Origin: Gnetum montanum
Lineage: Eukaryota > Streptophyta > Gnetopsida > Gnetales > Gnetaceae
Direction: 5' to 3'
NCBI GenBank assembly: GCA_015680685.1
Contig: MNCI01002038.1
Location: 377,859-441,858 of the forward strand
Length of the DNA: 64,000 nt
Part shown: positions 22,217 through 32,893 of the stretch, piece by piece
Position numbering within the stretch: the first letter of the stretch is position 1
Layout: the number at the start of each line of letters is the position of its first letter
Notes under the pieces: model-generated
Databases searched by the model: none
What the model was told of the DNA's origin: nothing
Seen by the model: only the letters and a program-made list of their open reading frames with translations
Position numbers and translations under genes: made by a program

Positions 22217-23510
22217 GGTCAATTTGCAAATGGATGCAGCTTTACTCGCACCCCTAGCCTTAACAGGCCCATACGGGGAAACTATTAGATAGCTCAATCA
22301 CGCACTGATAGGAACTGATGCTTCCCTTTGTGATACAACCATAGCAACAGCGAAAATATGCCCAGACTGGCCAGAACATTTGGCCCGAACCCTAGACCTG
22401 GAAGCTGGCGATGTGACCGAGGATTCCCTTACTAAGGTCCCTGTAGTTATGCACAAAAGAGAAAGTAAAACTCTGAAGGTTAGTTCTCTCCTTGACCAAC
22501 AGATGCAGAGTGACATATTTCAAGTGCTTCAAAATAACATTGCGGTATTTGCATGGTCATACGAAAACATGCCGAGTTTAGACCCGAGACTAATACATCA
22601 CAACATAGTTTTAAACCTGCATATCAAAGCAGTTAAATAGAAAGCATGGAAGATTAAGCCTGAAATTATGCTAGCAATGCATGATAAAATCACTAAGTTG
22701 TATCAGGCTAGTTTCATTCATGCAGTTGATTACTCAGACTGAGTGTCGAACATCATAGTTGTCTCTAAGAAGATGAGAGGAATACGCATCTGTATAGACT
22801 TCTGCAATTTGAACAAGGCCATGGTTAAAGACAACTTCTCATTACCGAGTATCGACCAACTTATCGATACAAAAGCTGGCCATGCGTTACTATCCTTTAT
22901 GGATGGATTTTTGGGCTATAATCAAATTTGTATCAACCTAGAACACTAATTGACTATGACTTTCAAGACTCCTTTGGGAACTTTCGGTTACACCATGATG
23001 CCTTTCAGGTTAAAAAATGCTGGAGCAACCTATCAACACACTATGACATACATCTTTAGTGATTACCTCTTAGAGAGATTGAACGACTACGTAGACGACA
23101 TAGCTGTCAAATCTAAGAAGTCGGAAGATCACTCAGAAGACCTAGAGTTAATCCTTAAACGATGTCTTAGGTACGACCTACGGTTCAACCCAAGAAAATG
23201 TGTATTCGGAGTCAAAATCAAGCAAATGTTGGGGTTTTTGGTATCAAAAACTAGCATCCAAGTTGACCCCAACAAAGTTAAAGCCATCATTAATTTGGTA
23301 CCACCTACAAACCTCAAAGAACTACGTGGGTTGCAGGGTAGGTTGCAATTTATCAGGCAGTTCATCTCAAGATTAACAGACAAGTTACACCCCATGCAAT
23401 ATCTGCTCAAGAAAGGGGTTAACTTCGAATGGACCGAGAACTGCCAACGTGCTTTTAACGATCTGAAGAATGAGCTATTACATTTGCCCATGTTTTTCCT
23501 ACCATAAAGG
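22217..23510 (+). pseudogene. Reverse transcriptase domain (element 2)
   Basis: RT copies element RNA into DNA in the particle. Motifs in order: VNIIVVSKK-like approach with RICIDFCNLNKA (22780-22820), AGHALLSFMDGFLGYNQI (22880-22930), TFKTPLGTFGYTMMPFRLKN (22955-23010), the catalytic YVDDI (23090-23104), then the thumb-like PNKVKAIINLVPPTNLKELRG (23270-23330). This is the Tat-lineage RT pattern. Stops at 22638, 22741 and 22947 interrupt the frame, but from 22950 to 23507 it is open for 185 codons. Confidence 0.85.
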
Positions 23511-24075
23511 TACCAGCCTTTCTACATATACCTAGCGAGCTCAGAGGTTTCTATAGCTGCGTTGTTATGCTAAAGAAAGGACGATGGGTCAGAAATTCCT
23601 ATCTACTACCTAAGTCATGCTCTATTTGCATACGAAACATGGTACAATGAAGTAGAGTGTAATTGTTTACCATTGGTGTTTGCACTTAAAAAATGTAGGC
23701 ACTATCTTTTCCATGGCCAGGTTAATATAATCTGTAAAAACAACATTCTACGGGCCATCACAAACAATTTATACAAAAGTAGTAGGATAGCCCACTAGAA
23801 AACCATCATAAAAGAATTTGACTTGCACTACGTCGGCCAATCTTCCACGAAAGGCCAAGCGATAGTTGACCAGCTTGCAATGTCACCTGTTAACGATTAA
23901 GCTATGATTGAGCCTGAGTTTTCTAATGAATAGATACATAGTTTAAACCCTGTATCAATAGGTCTCGAAGTGACGTTATACTTCGATGGAGCTTTGACTA
24001 CCAGAGGCAGCAGTGCTGCCACCGTCATTACGCTCTCCCCTAAAGATGTTCGCCCATTGGCTTACCGCCTGGCAT
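23511..24075 (+). pseudogene. RNase H and second (aRNH-like) RNase H domain (element 2)
   Basis: After a frameshift near 23510, the first RNase H reads YLSHALFAYETWYNEVECN, then FALKKCRHYLFHGQVNIICK and KTIIKEFDLHYVGQSSTKGQ (23600-23880). After a short spacer comes EVTLYFDGALTTRGSSAATV (about 23968-24025), the start of an extra RNase H domain with the conserved D in LYFDGA. A second RNase H is diagnostic of the Tat lineage. The second domain is cut off after about 35 residues (LAYRLAYY, stop), and no integrase follows. Confidence 0.75.
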
Positions 24076-25113
24076 ACTACTAACCCCTCAGAGATGTTGT
24101 TATGATAGCCACTCTGTAGTTGCAACTCCTGGGGTCAATTTCGTCACTTGGGGCCCCAAGGAAGCTATGGCCATCCATAGCCTCGGTGGTCTCCACTCGT
24201 CACCGCCACTAGACTCTAGCTTGGCAAATTCATCTGTCTGGTTCTTTGCCCAGTCATTTGAGCAAGATGAATCCAGCTCTCAACGGTGACTTCCTGAACC
24301 GTGGCATTAACAAAGGGATCCTTGCTTCTTACTATGGTCCCTTCTCCGTGGCCTGAGCTCTCCTCTTCACTTCAGACAATGCTTCTTTCAACAGCCTCCT
24401 TAGTGATTAGGATGATTGCTTTTTCTTTATTTTCTCTATTACGTTTTGCAGGTTACTTGTTACGATAGCGTTATTCAAGAATGCACTCACTAGAAGGTGA
24501 GGCATCACAGCGTTCTAAGGTGGCTGCTCAAACTAGCCTGATTACTTGAGAGTGCAGATCCTTTCCTTTTTCCCATTGTCAAACAACCTACTTCACTTTC
24601 TCCTTCCTATATCCCTACAACTACCTTTACCCTTCTCTCCTGGTTGTACAGAACATGAGTGTATAGGAACTCTTTCACATGTGATAGTTGTCCATGGATT
24701 GGCATAACGCAACTCATCTCATGGAAAGAATCCTTCTTCAATAAAAATGGGCAAAGCTAGGCAAAATGGATGTAAAACAACTCATCCAGGCCTTACGGGC
24801 GTAACACAACTCATTCATGCAAGCCCTTCATATGCAGTATAGTAGCACAACCTCTCGGGAAAACGCCCACGAAAAGACGCCTGATAACATGTTTGCAAAA
24901 GTTTCCTGTTCACATGCTTGAGTCTTCCCCGAACCTCCTTCTTCTCACTTCTTTAAGATCTCTCCTCCTCCCTTCTTTGCACTTCCAGGTTGACAGAGCA
25001 ACATTTGAGCAGTTGCCAACAGACGTTGTTGGTGTCTTTAACTCTCTGGTATTTCATATTCTTTGAAGATGTCTTTTGGGTAATCCCTCTAAATGTAAAT
25101 AAAGAGGGGCCAT
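24076..25113 (+). other. 3' internal region of element 2 without integrase
   Basis: No zinc-binding HHCC or DDE integrase motif is readable in any frame. Part of it (24690-24850) has repeats of an aactcatc unit (acgcaactcatctcatgg, aaaacaactcatccagg, acacaactcattcatgc). Their complement matches 52925-53035 in element 3 (gatgagttgtgttacatc), so this is a shared 3' region. Acceptor-like GCAG|GT sequences occur near 24450 and 24988. The polypurine tract AAAGAGGGGCCAT at 25101-25113 precedes the LTR. Confidence 0.55.
25101..25113 (+). other. Polypurine tract of element 2
   Basis: AAAGAGGGGCCAT abuts the TGAAACACC LTR start. Element 3 has the equivalent AAAGAGGAACCAA (minus strand) beside 52340. 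Confidence 0.75.
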
Positions 25114-26663
25114 TGAAACACCGTGAAATTTTGAGGCCTCAGCGGTTTAGCAAAATCTTGTGGCTTAGGCAAGGATTTGTGACAAGTCGTAGCTCAGCAA
25201 GTTCCCTTTTTGGCTAAGGGCCTATTACGCCACACTATGCAACGCAGTGTAATAGACTCCAGAGGATAGAACAAGACAAGGATGCGCAATGGCAAGCCTT
25301 CAGCTTTGCAAGTTAGCTATGTTTCGAAAATCTTAACTTTTCACATATTACATCACATTACGCAACGCAGCATAATGTAGTGTAACACAACGTAATGCAA
25401 GAAGATAGTCCATCTAGTCACAACAACAGAGATAGCAGAATTTGAGACCTCAATGGTTCGGCAAAATATTGAGGCTCAGGCAAGGATCTACAACGTGTCG
25501 CACATCTCAGCAAATTTGCTTTTTTCAACTAAGGGTCTATTACGCTACATTATGCAATGTAGTGTAATAAACCCCAGAAAGACTAAATGGAAGCAAGGGA
25601 AGCGCAATGACAACACTTCAATTTTTTGGCAAGTTCACTATGTTACGCTGAGTTACGCTATGTAGCGTAATGTAGCATAACGCAGCGTAATGCAAGCAGA
25701 TGATTGATGTAGTTTCAATCTTAGAGATAACAAAACTCAAGCATTAGTGGTTTTTATGTCACAATACGCTCTCTAGCGTATTACATCGTAGCCGCAAAAT
25801 AGTTTGTTACCAAAGTTCCAGCAAAGGTAGATTACGATACATTACGCTTCAGAGCGTAATGGAGCATAGCACCGCAAGCTTCAAAAACAAACTCATCAAG
25901 TCAATAGCATTTTGTAGGTTCAGGACATGCGTCATCTAAACCGCATTTTTCTCTTGACTCTAACCTTATAATTACTCTAGTTGACAACGATCAAAGGGTT
26001 GGCAAAAATTTCTCTTTGTTGGAAAATTTTCTCTTTGAGCAATTCTTTTTCATTGGCAATTGTTGACAACCTTTGGCGAAGATTGGCAAGAGAACGAGAG
26101 AGAATCAGTAGCCGTGAGAACATTGAAGGTGACTGATAAGAGCTTCTGATCAGAAACTGCCAGTTAGCGGACATTCTGCTTCGAGTTTGACTCCCTTGCG
26201 TCCAGATTGGCTAGAACAAGGTAGATTGGCCTTTGCTTGTTTCATCTTTGAATAGCTTTCCTGTTCTTAACATGTGCTTTGTCTAAACCGAATCCTACTT
26301 GTAATCGTTGTGTCCAACATATTTTGTTTATAAGCTAAATCCCAAATCTCGGGATTGCACACTCTCTAAATCCAATCTATTGCATCCTATCTACATAGAT
26401 TTTGTAATGGCTTTGAATCATTTACATCACTCTCATTACCTTCGATATTAACGATATCACATCTCCTCATTGAAATCGCCATCTTGCCATCCGGTTATTA
26501 CAAAATTTTACTGATTAAGTAAGTCCCTATCTGATCGACAAGATCGTTCAGGGCACCTCAGATTCATTTTCTCTAGCACGACCCTTGCACGGATCCAGGG
26601 TTGGAACTGTGTACATGGAACTCAGCTCCGTATTTCCAGCAACCAATGTTTTCCATCGATACA
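25114..26663 (+). repeat. 3' LTR of element 2
   Basis: It matches 14256-15805 along its length, from TGAAACACCG to CGATACA, and CTATT follows. It contains the AGCGTAATG-type array at 25224-25870 and a decayed TATA box at 25967. Both LTRs are 1550 bp. Confidence 0.9.
25224..25870. repeat. AGCGTAATG/TTACGC motif array in right LTR of element 2
   Basis: Same organisation as 14365-15010. Individual sites differ by CpG decay (for example cagcgtaat versus cagtgtaat), so each copy preserves different original motifs. Comparing the two LTRs allows the ancestral AGCGTAATG consensus to be inferred. Confidence 0.85.
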
Positions 26664-26668
26664 CTATT

Positions 26669-28260
26669 TTGCATGTTGTTCGGCAGGGACTTGTTCTTTG
26701 CCTCTCCTAGGTCATTTACTTCCACCTTGAGCAAGACCTTCCTGTTGTCCACATTTCGGGACCATCTGCAATCACACGGGGCCAAGCGTTAGTAAGGTTG
26801 TTTCTAAAGTTAAGTTATACCTTACTACTTGCCTTAATTAATTAATTTGTTTTATCTCCGTGTGATGTTTTCCAAAAGATTATAATAGTGGGTCCTTTTT
26901 ACTTAGGTTGTTTCCAATTTTAGTTTCCCGATGTACCTAAGGGGATGAAATTATTTTCGGCACATTTTATTCTTAATTTTACAACTAATTACTATTGATA
27001 ATGTCCTTTGGGAGATGACAAATTCCAACAAAGTTATGCACTATTTGGTGTATGTCCCTCCCCCACGACTAAGCTGAACAATGTAGGTTCAAGCAGGTTC
27101 AAATGGAATAAAAATTAGAGTACCAACGAGCAAGATATAGGTAGAAAATCAAGGGTGTCATACTTGCGAGTCGTAGAGAAAAATTTGAAAAAATCCCCCG
27201 CGTGAGTTGTGAAAAATGATGCTAAGTGTTACAGGGGGTCACCTATATATAGGTTATAGGGACGTGTTATCGCATACAATACATCATGTATGTGATATCG
27301 CGGCCTATTGATGTTTAGGTCGAGGGAAAAATACCAAATTTTGAAGGTTTTTTCTAGAATGAAAAATAGAAGTTAGGACATGTGGCACATGTTGAAGGGT
27401 TCTAGGATAATTAGATGGTTTGGAAGGCATGAATAACAAGATGTGGATGGACTTAACCAATAAGGCCTCAGGTGGTAAGTGAGAGAAAAAGGCCATGTAA
27501 TGGTACATAGGAACGTTGATTCAGAAGGATAGTAATAAGGGAAAGGAAATCGTTGGCAATATGCTAAGGGTAATAAATGGTGTGTGGAAGGTGGGTCATG
27601 AGTGCAAATTACAAAAATTACACAAGTGGGTCCTCCCCAAAGCAGGTTCCAAACTATAATGCCCTTGCATAACCACACTTAAAAGTGTCTGTGGGCACTC
27701 GAAGGGTTAAATGTAATCCGCACTAGTTCCACAAAACACACACATGTAAATATCACCGAAATGAGGTAAGAATTCTATGCTATACGAGACACAAGCTGTA
27801 ATTACATGGATAGTGAGATGAAAGGGGGTATAGAAGGGATTGTAGAGATTGGGACATGAGGTAACTGACCCAGGGCACAATGAATCCTGCATGTAAAGCA
27901 TGATTAACGTGTCATTAACCCGTCATTCAAAGATTAGGACCAAGTACATTCCTTTGATCAATGACACCGCATTGTTTCATCCCATGATGAGAAACTATGA
28001 GAGTACCATAACAACAAGGCGTACGATCACTTGGCGTTTTATTCAAGGGAGGAGTGATTTTTGTTTTGTGGCACTTTTTTTTTCATTTTTCTTTTTCTCT
28101 TTTTTTTTTCAATTGCTGAATTTAGAGAAGACGCCAACCTTCAGGCATGGGTGCATTTCTTTCCAGTGGGACACCCTAGAAAAGCATTAGATTTTTTAGT
28201 GCCTTTTGATTACTCTTACTCCCACTTTTCATTAGATCTACAAGGATCTTAGTACAACCA
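26669..28260 (-). other. Continuation of element A with a nested Athila-like LTR/3' remnant
   Basis: 26669-26800 continues the minus-strand accessory ORF interrupted at 14250 (EVNDLGEAKNKSLPNNMQ). From about 26850 to 27340 the DNA looks like LTR sequence: a diverged gtgatatcgcg palindrome pair at 27265-27303 and a TATATATAGG box beside it at about 27244-27254. Between 27345 and 27690 it shares the gtgggtcctccccaaagcagg landmark with the 3' internal regions at 63490 and 6370. I interpret it as a further Athila-type remnant. Its boundaries and target duplication were not found. Confidence 0.4.
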
Positions 28261-28879
28261 CATTGCATGATAACTCACATAGACATCACCAAAGAGAACC
28301 TGCAAGTCCTCTTGATGTCACACCCTAATCATTCTCTCTTGGTCCATCCTTCTTCATTTTGGGTACAATGAACACAAAATTAATTTTAAGTTTCAAGGAT
28401 GTCAAGTGTATCACTATACCCTCGAACAGAACCTCTTATTTGTAGAATGGATGAGTTGGTGTAATGGGCTTACTGTCCAAATAATTGATCACTCGAGACT
28501 CGATAACATAGAACACACCTCAACCAACGAACCACATGAGTGTTTTATTCGTAGATGAGATTACTTATAAAGAAATAAAAAGACAAAAAGATAAAACAAG
28601 AAGTTGAAAAATGAAAAACTGGAAAACAAAAAATTATAAAATTAAAGAAAATGAAAAGTAGTTATTAATCTTGCTTGTTACTAGAATGGGGGATATCCCC
28701 CATAACTAAACAGTTGAGGATGGCAAGGATTAATAAATGGAAGATGAGGATCCTTGCATATTGAAAATATTGAAACTTGGTCATACCTACTCCATTGGGC
28801 TTCACACACTTGATTGTAGTAAGCATAATGGGGTGATTTATAAGATGTAGCTCCTAGATAACGAGTTGACCCACTATGA
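28261..28879 (-). other. Degenerate internal sequence of element A
   Basis: AT-rich, with an A-rich stretch at 28560-28640 and no recognisable domain on either strand. I see no gene in it. Confidence 0.4.
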
Positions 28880-30662
28880 TACTTGGTACCATAGGATGGT
28901 ATGCAATGATGTCACTCTCCATGGCTTTATTCATTGGGCCATATGGTTGTTGGAGTGTTAATTGGTGGCCCTGATGAAGTAACAGGAGGCGTTGGGTTTG
29001 AAGGTAAGAGTGCACCACAATGTTGGTCTTGTGCTGAGTTGGAGGATACAGTGGCCTTGGAATTGTGTTGTCCCTTCTTAGGGTCATTTCTAAAGAAGGG
29101 ACGCCTTCAATGTTGCTGAGGTCTCTCACTGCTATTGGCAATAGTAGCACAAGTAACATTCGTGGGTTATTGCTGTGGTGCAGACACCTTAGGAACAGTT
29201 GATGACGATTTAGAAGGAGGGAAAGGATAAGAATGTTGAAAATTAGGAGAAGTGTAAGGTGCATAAGGCGATGGTTGTGTTGAGGACATGGGCTAATAGT
29301 ATTGAGGAGAATGATAATGCGGTGAGATAGAGTATGTTGACCCAGTTGGGGAAACATGATGTTGAACTAGGTAAGCGTTTAGATTCGGATGATACGAAGG
29401 GTGTCTCCAGTTTAGGGGTGGCTTCCCCCATGACTGGGATTGTTGCCACTGTGATTGAACATAGTGTTTCTGTACGAACTCTAGATGTAACATGCTTCCC
29501 CAATGCTTATACAAATGTAACAGGATTGGGCATTGACCCTTGGGGTGATCATACAGGCAAATGTTGCATTCATACGTGTGATTTGCAATTGAGCTCTTAT
29601 TTTCCTTATCCCTTCTTTCTAATTGTCTAAGGATACTTTGTCCTGCTTCTTGGGTTGTCAAAACTCTATCTCCAATAATATTAATACATTCTCCATACTT
29701 TTTATGCATCCATTCCAACATCTTATTGATCTTTGCCTCGACTTCTTCTAGTGATTGTTGTGTTGGAAAAGATGATTCTTCCTCCTTGAGATTGGTTGAT
29801 TTCTCCTTTTTGTGTGATTATGGACCTTTGTTAAGTTGTGATTTTGGTCCTGTTGATGTTTTTCAACACTCTCCCATCTAGTCATTTCTCCTTCTTCTTT
29901 TGCTACCCGCTTAATAAGCTCTTGGACTTGATGGGTTCGTAGTTCGTATAATTGACCTTGGGCATACATTCCTAAGGTCTCTCTTGTTTCATCATGAAGC
30001 CCATCAATGATATGGTACATTAGCCTTTCCTCGGAAAACTTATGGCCTGGACAGTTGTTTAATAGTGCATAATATCTTTCTAAGGCCATGTCCAAGGGTT
30101 CATGTTGTGCCTGTTTCCACTCTTGGATTTTTTTCCTCAAGGCTAACACTCTTGCATAGGTTTGATATCTTTCATTAAAGAGTTCTACCATTGTTGGCCA
30201 ATGTCATATTGAATTTGGTTTTAACGATCTATACCATACTTTTGCTTGGCCAACAAGTGTCATAGGAAAGAGCTTGCATTTTTGCCAACCGTTATCAATG
30301 TTGTTCCATGCACAGGCATCGTAGAAGGCTTGTAAATGTTGATGCAGATCTAAGTCATAGCCTCCTGAGAAATTAGGGAAGTTGTTTAAATCAAGCCTGG
30401 GTAGACGGCTCTCTTTATGATGTCTACAGGAGATTCGAACAACCTCTTGTATTTGTGTTAGGCTTGTAGTGGCCAGTGGGGGTTCATCGTCATCAAGTAG
30501 GTTATGCTTTTGTGCGTTGGGACGATGTTGCCTTTGTTTATGTTTATAAGAAACCCCCACCTTGGGTTGCGTACTCCAATCTTCTTTATCATATAATTCG
30601 TTGGTTCTCCAATGAACTTCCTCACTAGGTGTGGCATTATTATAGTCTTGTAGGAGAGGCAT
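28880..30662 (-). pseudogene. Athila-like gag (element A)
   Basis: Starts at 30662 (MPLLQDYNNATPSEE). A basic, histidine-rich N-terminus is followed by LPRLDLNNFPNFSGGYDLDL (about 30370-30410), then the gag domain FPMTLVGQAKVWYRSLKPNS to 30204. After a frameshift it continues at 30191 with MVELFNERYQTYARVLALRK and a YHIIDGLHDETRETLGMYAQ segment. A zinc knuckle CNICLYDHPKGQC (CX2CX3HX4C) lies near 29530-29570, then a long Pro/Gln/Ser-rich tail to about 28900. This is the particle protein of the 21-kb element. A stop and shift near 29745 split it. Confidence 0.8.
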
Positions 30663-30787
30663 GGTTGTGAAATTGTGTGTGAATTTATATGTGACTTTTT
30701 ATAATTATTTCTTCTCCCTAAGAGATATATCGTTAAGTCCTATACAGCGACCTTGTATGATATAACTAATCTAAATCACTAGCACTG

Positions 30788-30806
30788 TCCCTGGCAACAA
30801 CTCCAA
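30788..30806 (-). other. Primer-binding site of element A (tRNA-Asp type)
   Basis: The minus strand reads TGGAGTTGTTGCCAGGGAC one base after the 5' LTR. It resembles TGGCGCCGTTGCCGGGGA, complementary to plant tRNA-Asp and common in Athila elements. The differences are mostly C-to-T/G-to-A decay. Confidence 0.7.
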
Positions 30807-31598
30807 TGATGAGTGACGAGGTACCCCTACACTCAACCATACGAATATGAGCGTTACACGCGCGATCCTGTCGAACTCCGCAGACGAACTAGTTGTGGCA
30901 TCTAGATAGTTAGCCTTAGGTTGCAGTTTGCTGTCTTCCCACCTAGACTAGTATTAGCTTTGTCACATATGGTTTAGTCCAAAGTGAGGTGTATGATGTG
31001 TTTCTATGCTAATGCTACTCTTGAGAACAATGGAAAGTAATATTGACTAAGCTAAGAGAGAAAGGCTGAGAGAGAATCTAGCTAGCCTAAGTGCGATGAG
31101 CATTTGTTCCTCCATTATCCGTACACATCTTGGACTTCGTGCATGACTACCACTAAGATTACCAAGCTCAGATCCTAGGTACACTACTGGGTTACCAAGT
31201 AGTCACACTTAAATGCTCGTAATCAAGTCGTACTCATTCCGCGTTAACAAGAGTTTAAGGGTGAGAAGAGATTAACTAGGAAAGTAGTAAATAACAATTA
31301 AATAAATAATTAAGCTAAGTGAATGCTGCAATGATGAAGTAATCTCGATCTTTATTTCCGGTCATGTGTGTGTCCAAGTACGTCACACTCGAATAAGGAA
31401 GTCATACAATTACAATCACCACACTGTGGGCATACACTGGGAGGAAAAGGGTTGAGAGGAAAAATGAAAACTAAAACTAAAATTAAACTGATGAAAAAAA
31501 ACTTCCTATCGGAATTGTCTACCTCTTATTTATAGATGAGGAGACAGGCTGTGATATCGCGTATGCGATATCACAGTTGACTAAATGGCAACTCATCA
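30807..31598 (-). repeat. 5' LTR of element A
   Basis: Plus strand starts TGATGAGTGACG and ends ACTCATCA, followed by GTAAT. TATA box (minus) at 31534-31527. The palindrome gtgatatcgc-gtat-gcgatatcac (10-base arms, 4-base loop) lies at 31551-31574, just upstream of it in the minus direction. Confidence 0.9.
31551..31574. promoter_or_regulatory. Perfect 10-bp-arm palindrome upstream of LTR TATA box
   Basis: gtgatatcgc and gcgatatcac flank gtat. The equivalent site is present in the LTRs at 11329 and 62689. The distance to TATAAATA is about 16 bases. Confidence 0.65.
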
Positions 31599-32472
31599 GT
31601 AATGGTCACTACTAGACCTGATATTGCATACATTGTTGGAAAACTCAGTAGGTATATGTCTAATCCAATGAACCAACATTGGATTGCTGTAAAAATGAGT
31701 TTTTCGATATCTTTGTGGTACTATGAACTTTGGTATTTGTTATCAAGGTGATTCGTCCATTCTACATGGTTATGTAAATGTTGATTGGGGTGAGGATTTA
31801 GACAATAGAAAATTAACTAGTGGATATGTGTTTAATATCTTTGGTGGTGCTATCTCTTGGAAAAGCCAATTGGTGGTGCTATCTACTACTGAAGTAGAAT
31901 ATGTTGCTGCAAACCTACCTAGTTGGAAGCAACATGGATTCAAGATTAGTGGCTGAACTCTGAATTCATAAAAGATTGTGAAAATTAGTTGTGATAACCA
32001 AAGTCTAATTTATATATCCAAAAATTCCACTTTCCATAGTAGGATGAAGTATATAGAAATACAATATCACTATATTCGAGAGCAAATAAATGAACAAAGA
32101 TTTCTTCTTGAAAAAATTAAGACAAAGGGGAATCTTGTTGATGTGATGACAAAATCTTTATCTACTAAAACATTTTTATGGTGTCGAACAACGGTTGCTG
32201 TCATGGAAGGTGATATCATCTAAGGTTTAGGTCAGGCTTCATGACAACTTTGCCTTTAGGAGGGAGAATTGTGAATAAAGTGAAAGCAACTACTATTCAC
32301 TATAGTTATGTTATAACAAACTGTAGTGTTAAGTATTGTATGATACACTAGTTATGTTATAACAAACTGTAGTGTTAAGTATTTAGCTATAAATATATGA
32401 AATATAGTCAATGTAAAACTATTATTCATCCCTATCATTTTACTATTGTTAATATCTAATTTACATCCAACA
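31599..32472 (+). mobile_element. Ty1/copia element, 3' part (RNase H, PPT, 3' LTR)
   Basis: It continues the copia polyprotein from 10586: a PDIAYIVGKLSRYMSNPM segment at about 31618-31680, then SGYVFNIFGGAISWKSQ and STTEVEYVAA (31826-31910), then CDNQSLIYISKNSTFHSR and KYIEIQYHYIREQI (31990-32090), the copia RNase H. A short in-frame breakdown occurs near 31700. The polypurine tract aggagggagaat (32257-32269) precedes the LTR at 32270-32472. The GTAAT at 31599-31603 is the right copy of the duplication made by element A. Confidence 0.85.
32270..32472 (+). repeat. Copia 3' LTR with internal 45-bp duplication
   Basis: Starts TGTGAATAAAG and ends CATCCAACA. A segment of about 40 bases (gttatgttataacaaactgtagtgttaagtat type) occurs twice, at about 32305-32339 and 32351-32383. 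A TATA-like tataaatata lies at 32389-32398. The short LTR (about 203 bp) is typical of some plant copia families. Confidence 0.75.
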
Positions 32473-32893
32473 TCCTATGCTATAAATATGGTTCCAAGGA
32501 AGCCTTCAAGGTAGTGTGTTTGGCTTTCATCCAAATGCTTTCTTCATTCCCATTTTCTGTTGTTCATTGTGTTTTAAAAAATTTTCTCGAAGATGACATA
32601 AAAATCCAGGAGCTTGTTTCTTGCTAGGTTTTTCTTGTTTTTCCTCAAAATATATTATTGTATTTTTCTGTTGATTTATTTTTTTACTGTTATCACGAAT
32701 GATCTAAAAATCACACAAATATATAGAGAGAAATCCATATGGGACATTGAATTATGATAATTCTAAGTTCCTGTATCTATTTGTTGTAAGATGCTAAGCC
32801 GCCATTACCAACAAAAACACCATAATTGCGAATTAAAACACTAAAACTCTGTATCATTTTCAGGACATGGAACATTAACAAATCTGTATCTGG
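32473..32893. other. Sequence between copia LTR and RabA stop codon
   Basis: About 420 bp of AT-rich DNA, the presumed 3' UTR and downstream region of the RabA gene. Candidate minus-strand polyadenylation signals are present but not distinctive. No other gene is seen. Confidence 0.5.

Larger units (their letters stand above)
14256..26663 (+). mobile_element. Tat-like Ty3/gypsy retrotransposon (element 2), integrase missing
   Basis: Complete at both ends: paired 1550-bp LTRs (14256-15805 and 25114-26663), CTATT duplication, PBS after the left LTR, polypurine tract before the right LTR. The order is gag (16068-18408), linker and protease (18840-19640), a 2.6-kb spacer, RT (22400-23510), RNase H (23570-23900), a second RNase H-like domain (23960-24075), then 1 kb without integrase motifs. 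The dual RNase H and the RT sequence type are those of the Tat lineage. All ORFs carry stops or shifts. Confidence 0.85.
10587..31598 (-). mobile_element. Athila-like LTR retrotransposon with nested insertion (element A)
   Basis: Minus-strand element with a 5' LTR at 30807-31598, an Asp-type PBS (30805-30788), gag (30662 to about 28880), further degenerate internal sequence, a large plant-transposon ORF (26800-26669 plus 14250-11575), a polypurine tract and a 3' LTR (10587-11390). A GTAAT duplication flanks it. Element 2 (14256-26663) lies inside with its own CTATT duplication. Subtracting that insert leaves about 8.6 kb. I find no protease-RT-integrase block, so it appears to be a non-autonomous or internally deleted Athila-type element. 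Confidence 0.85.

Noticed and set aside
27305-27901. Minus-strand ORFs at 27305-27901 as genes
   Set aside because: No domain similarity. The region is colinear with non-coding 3' internal sequence of Athila-like copies at 6370 and 63490.
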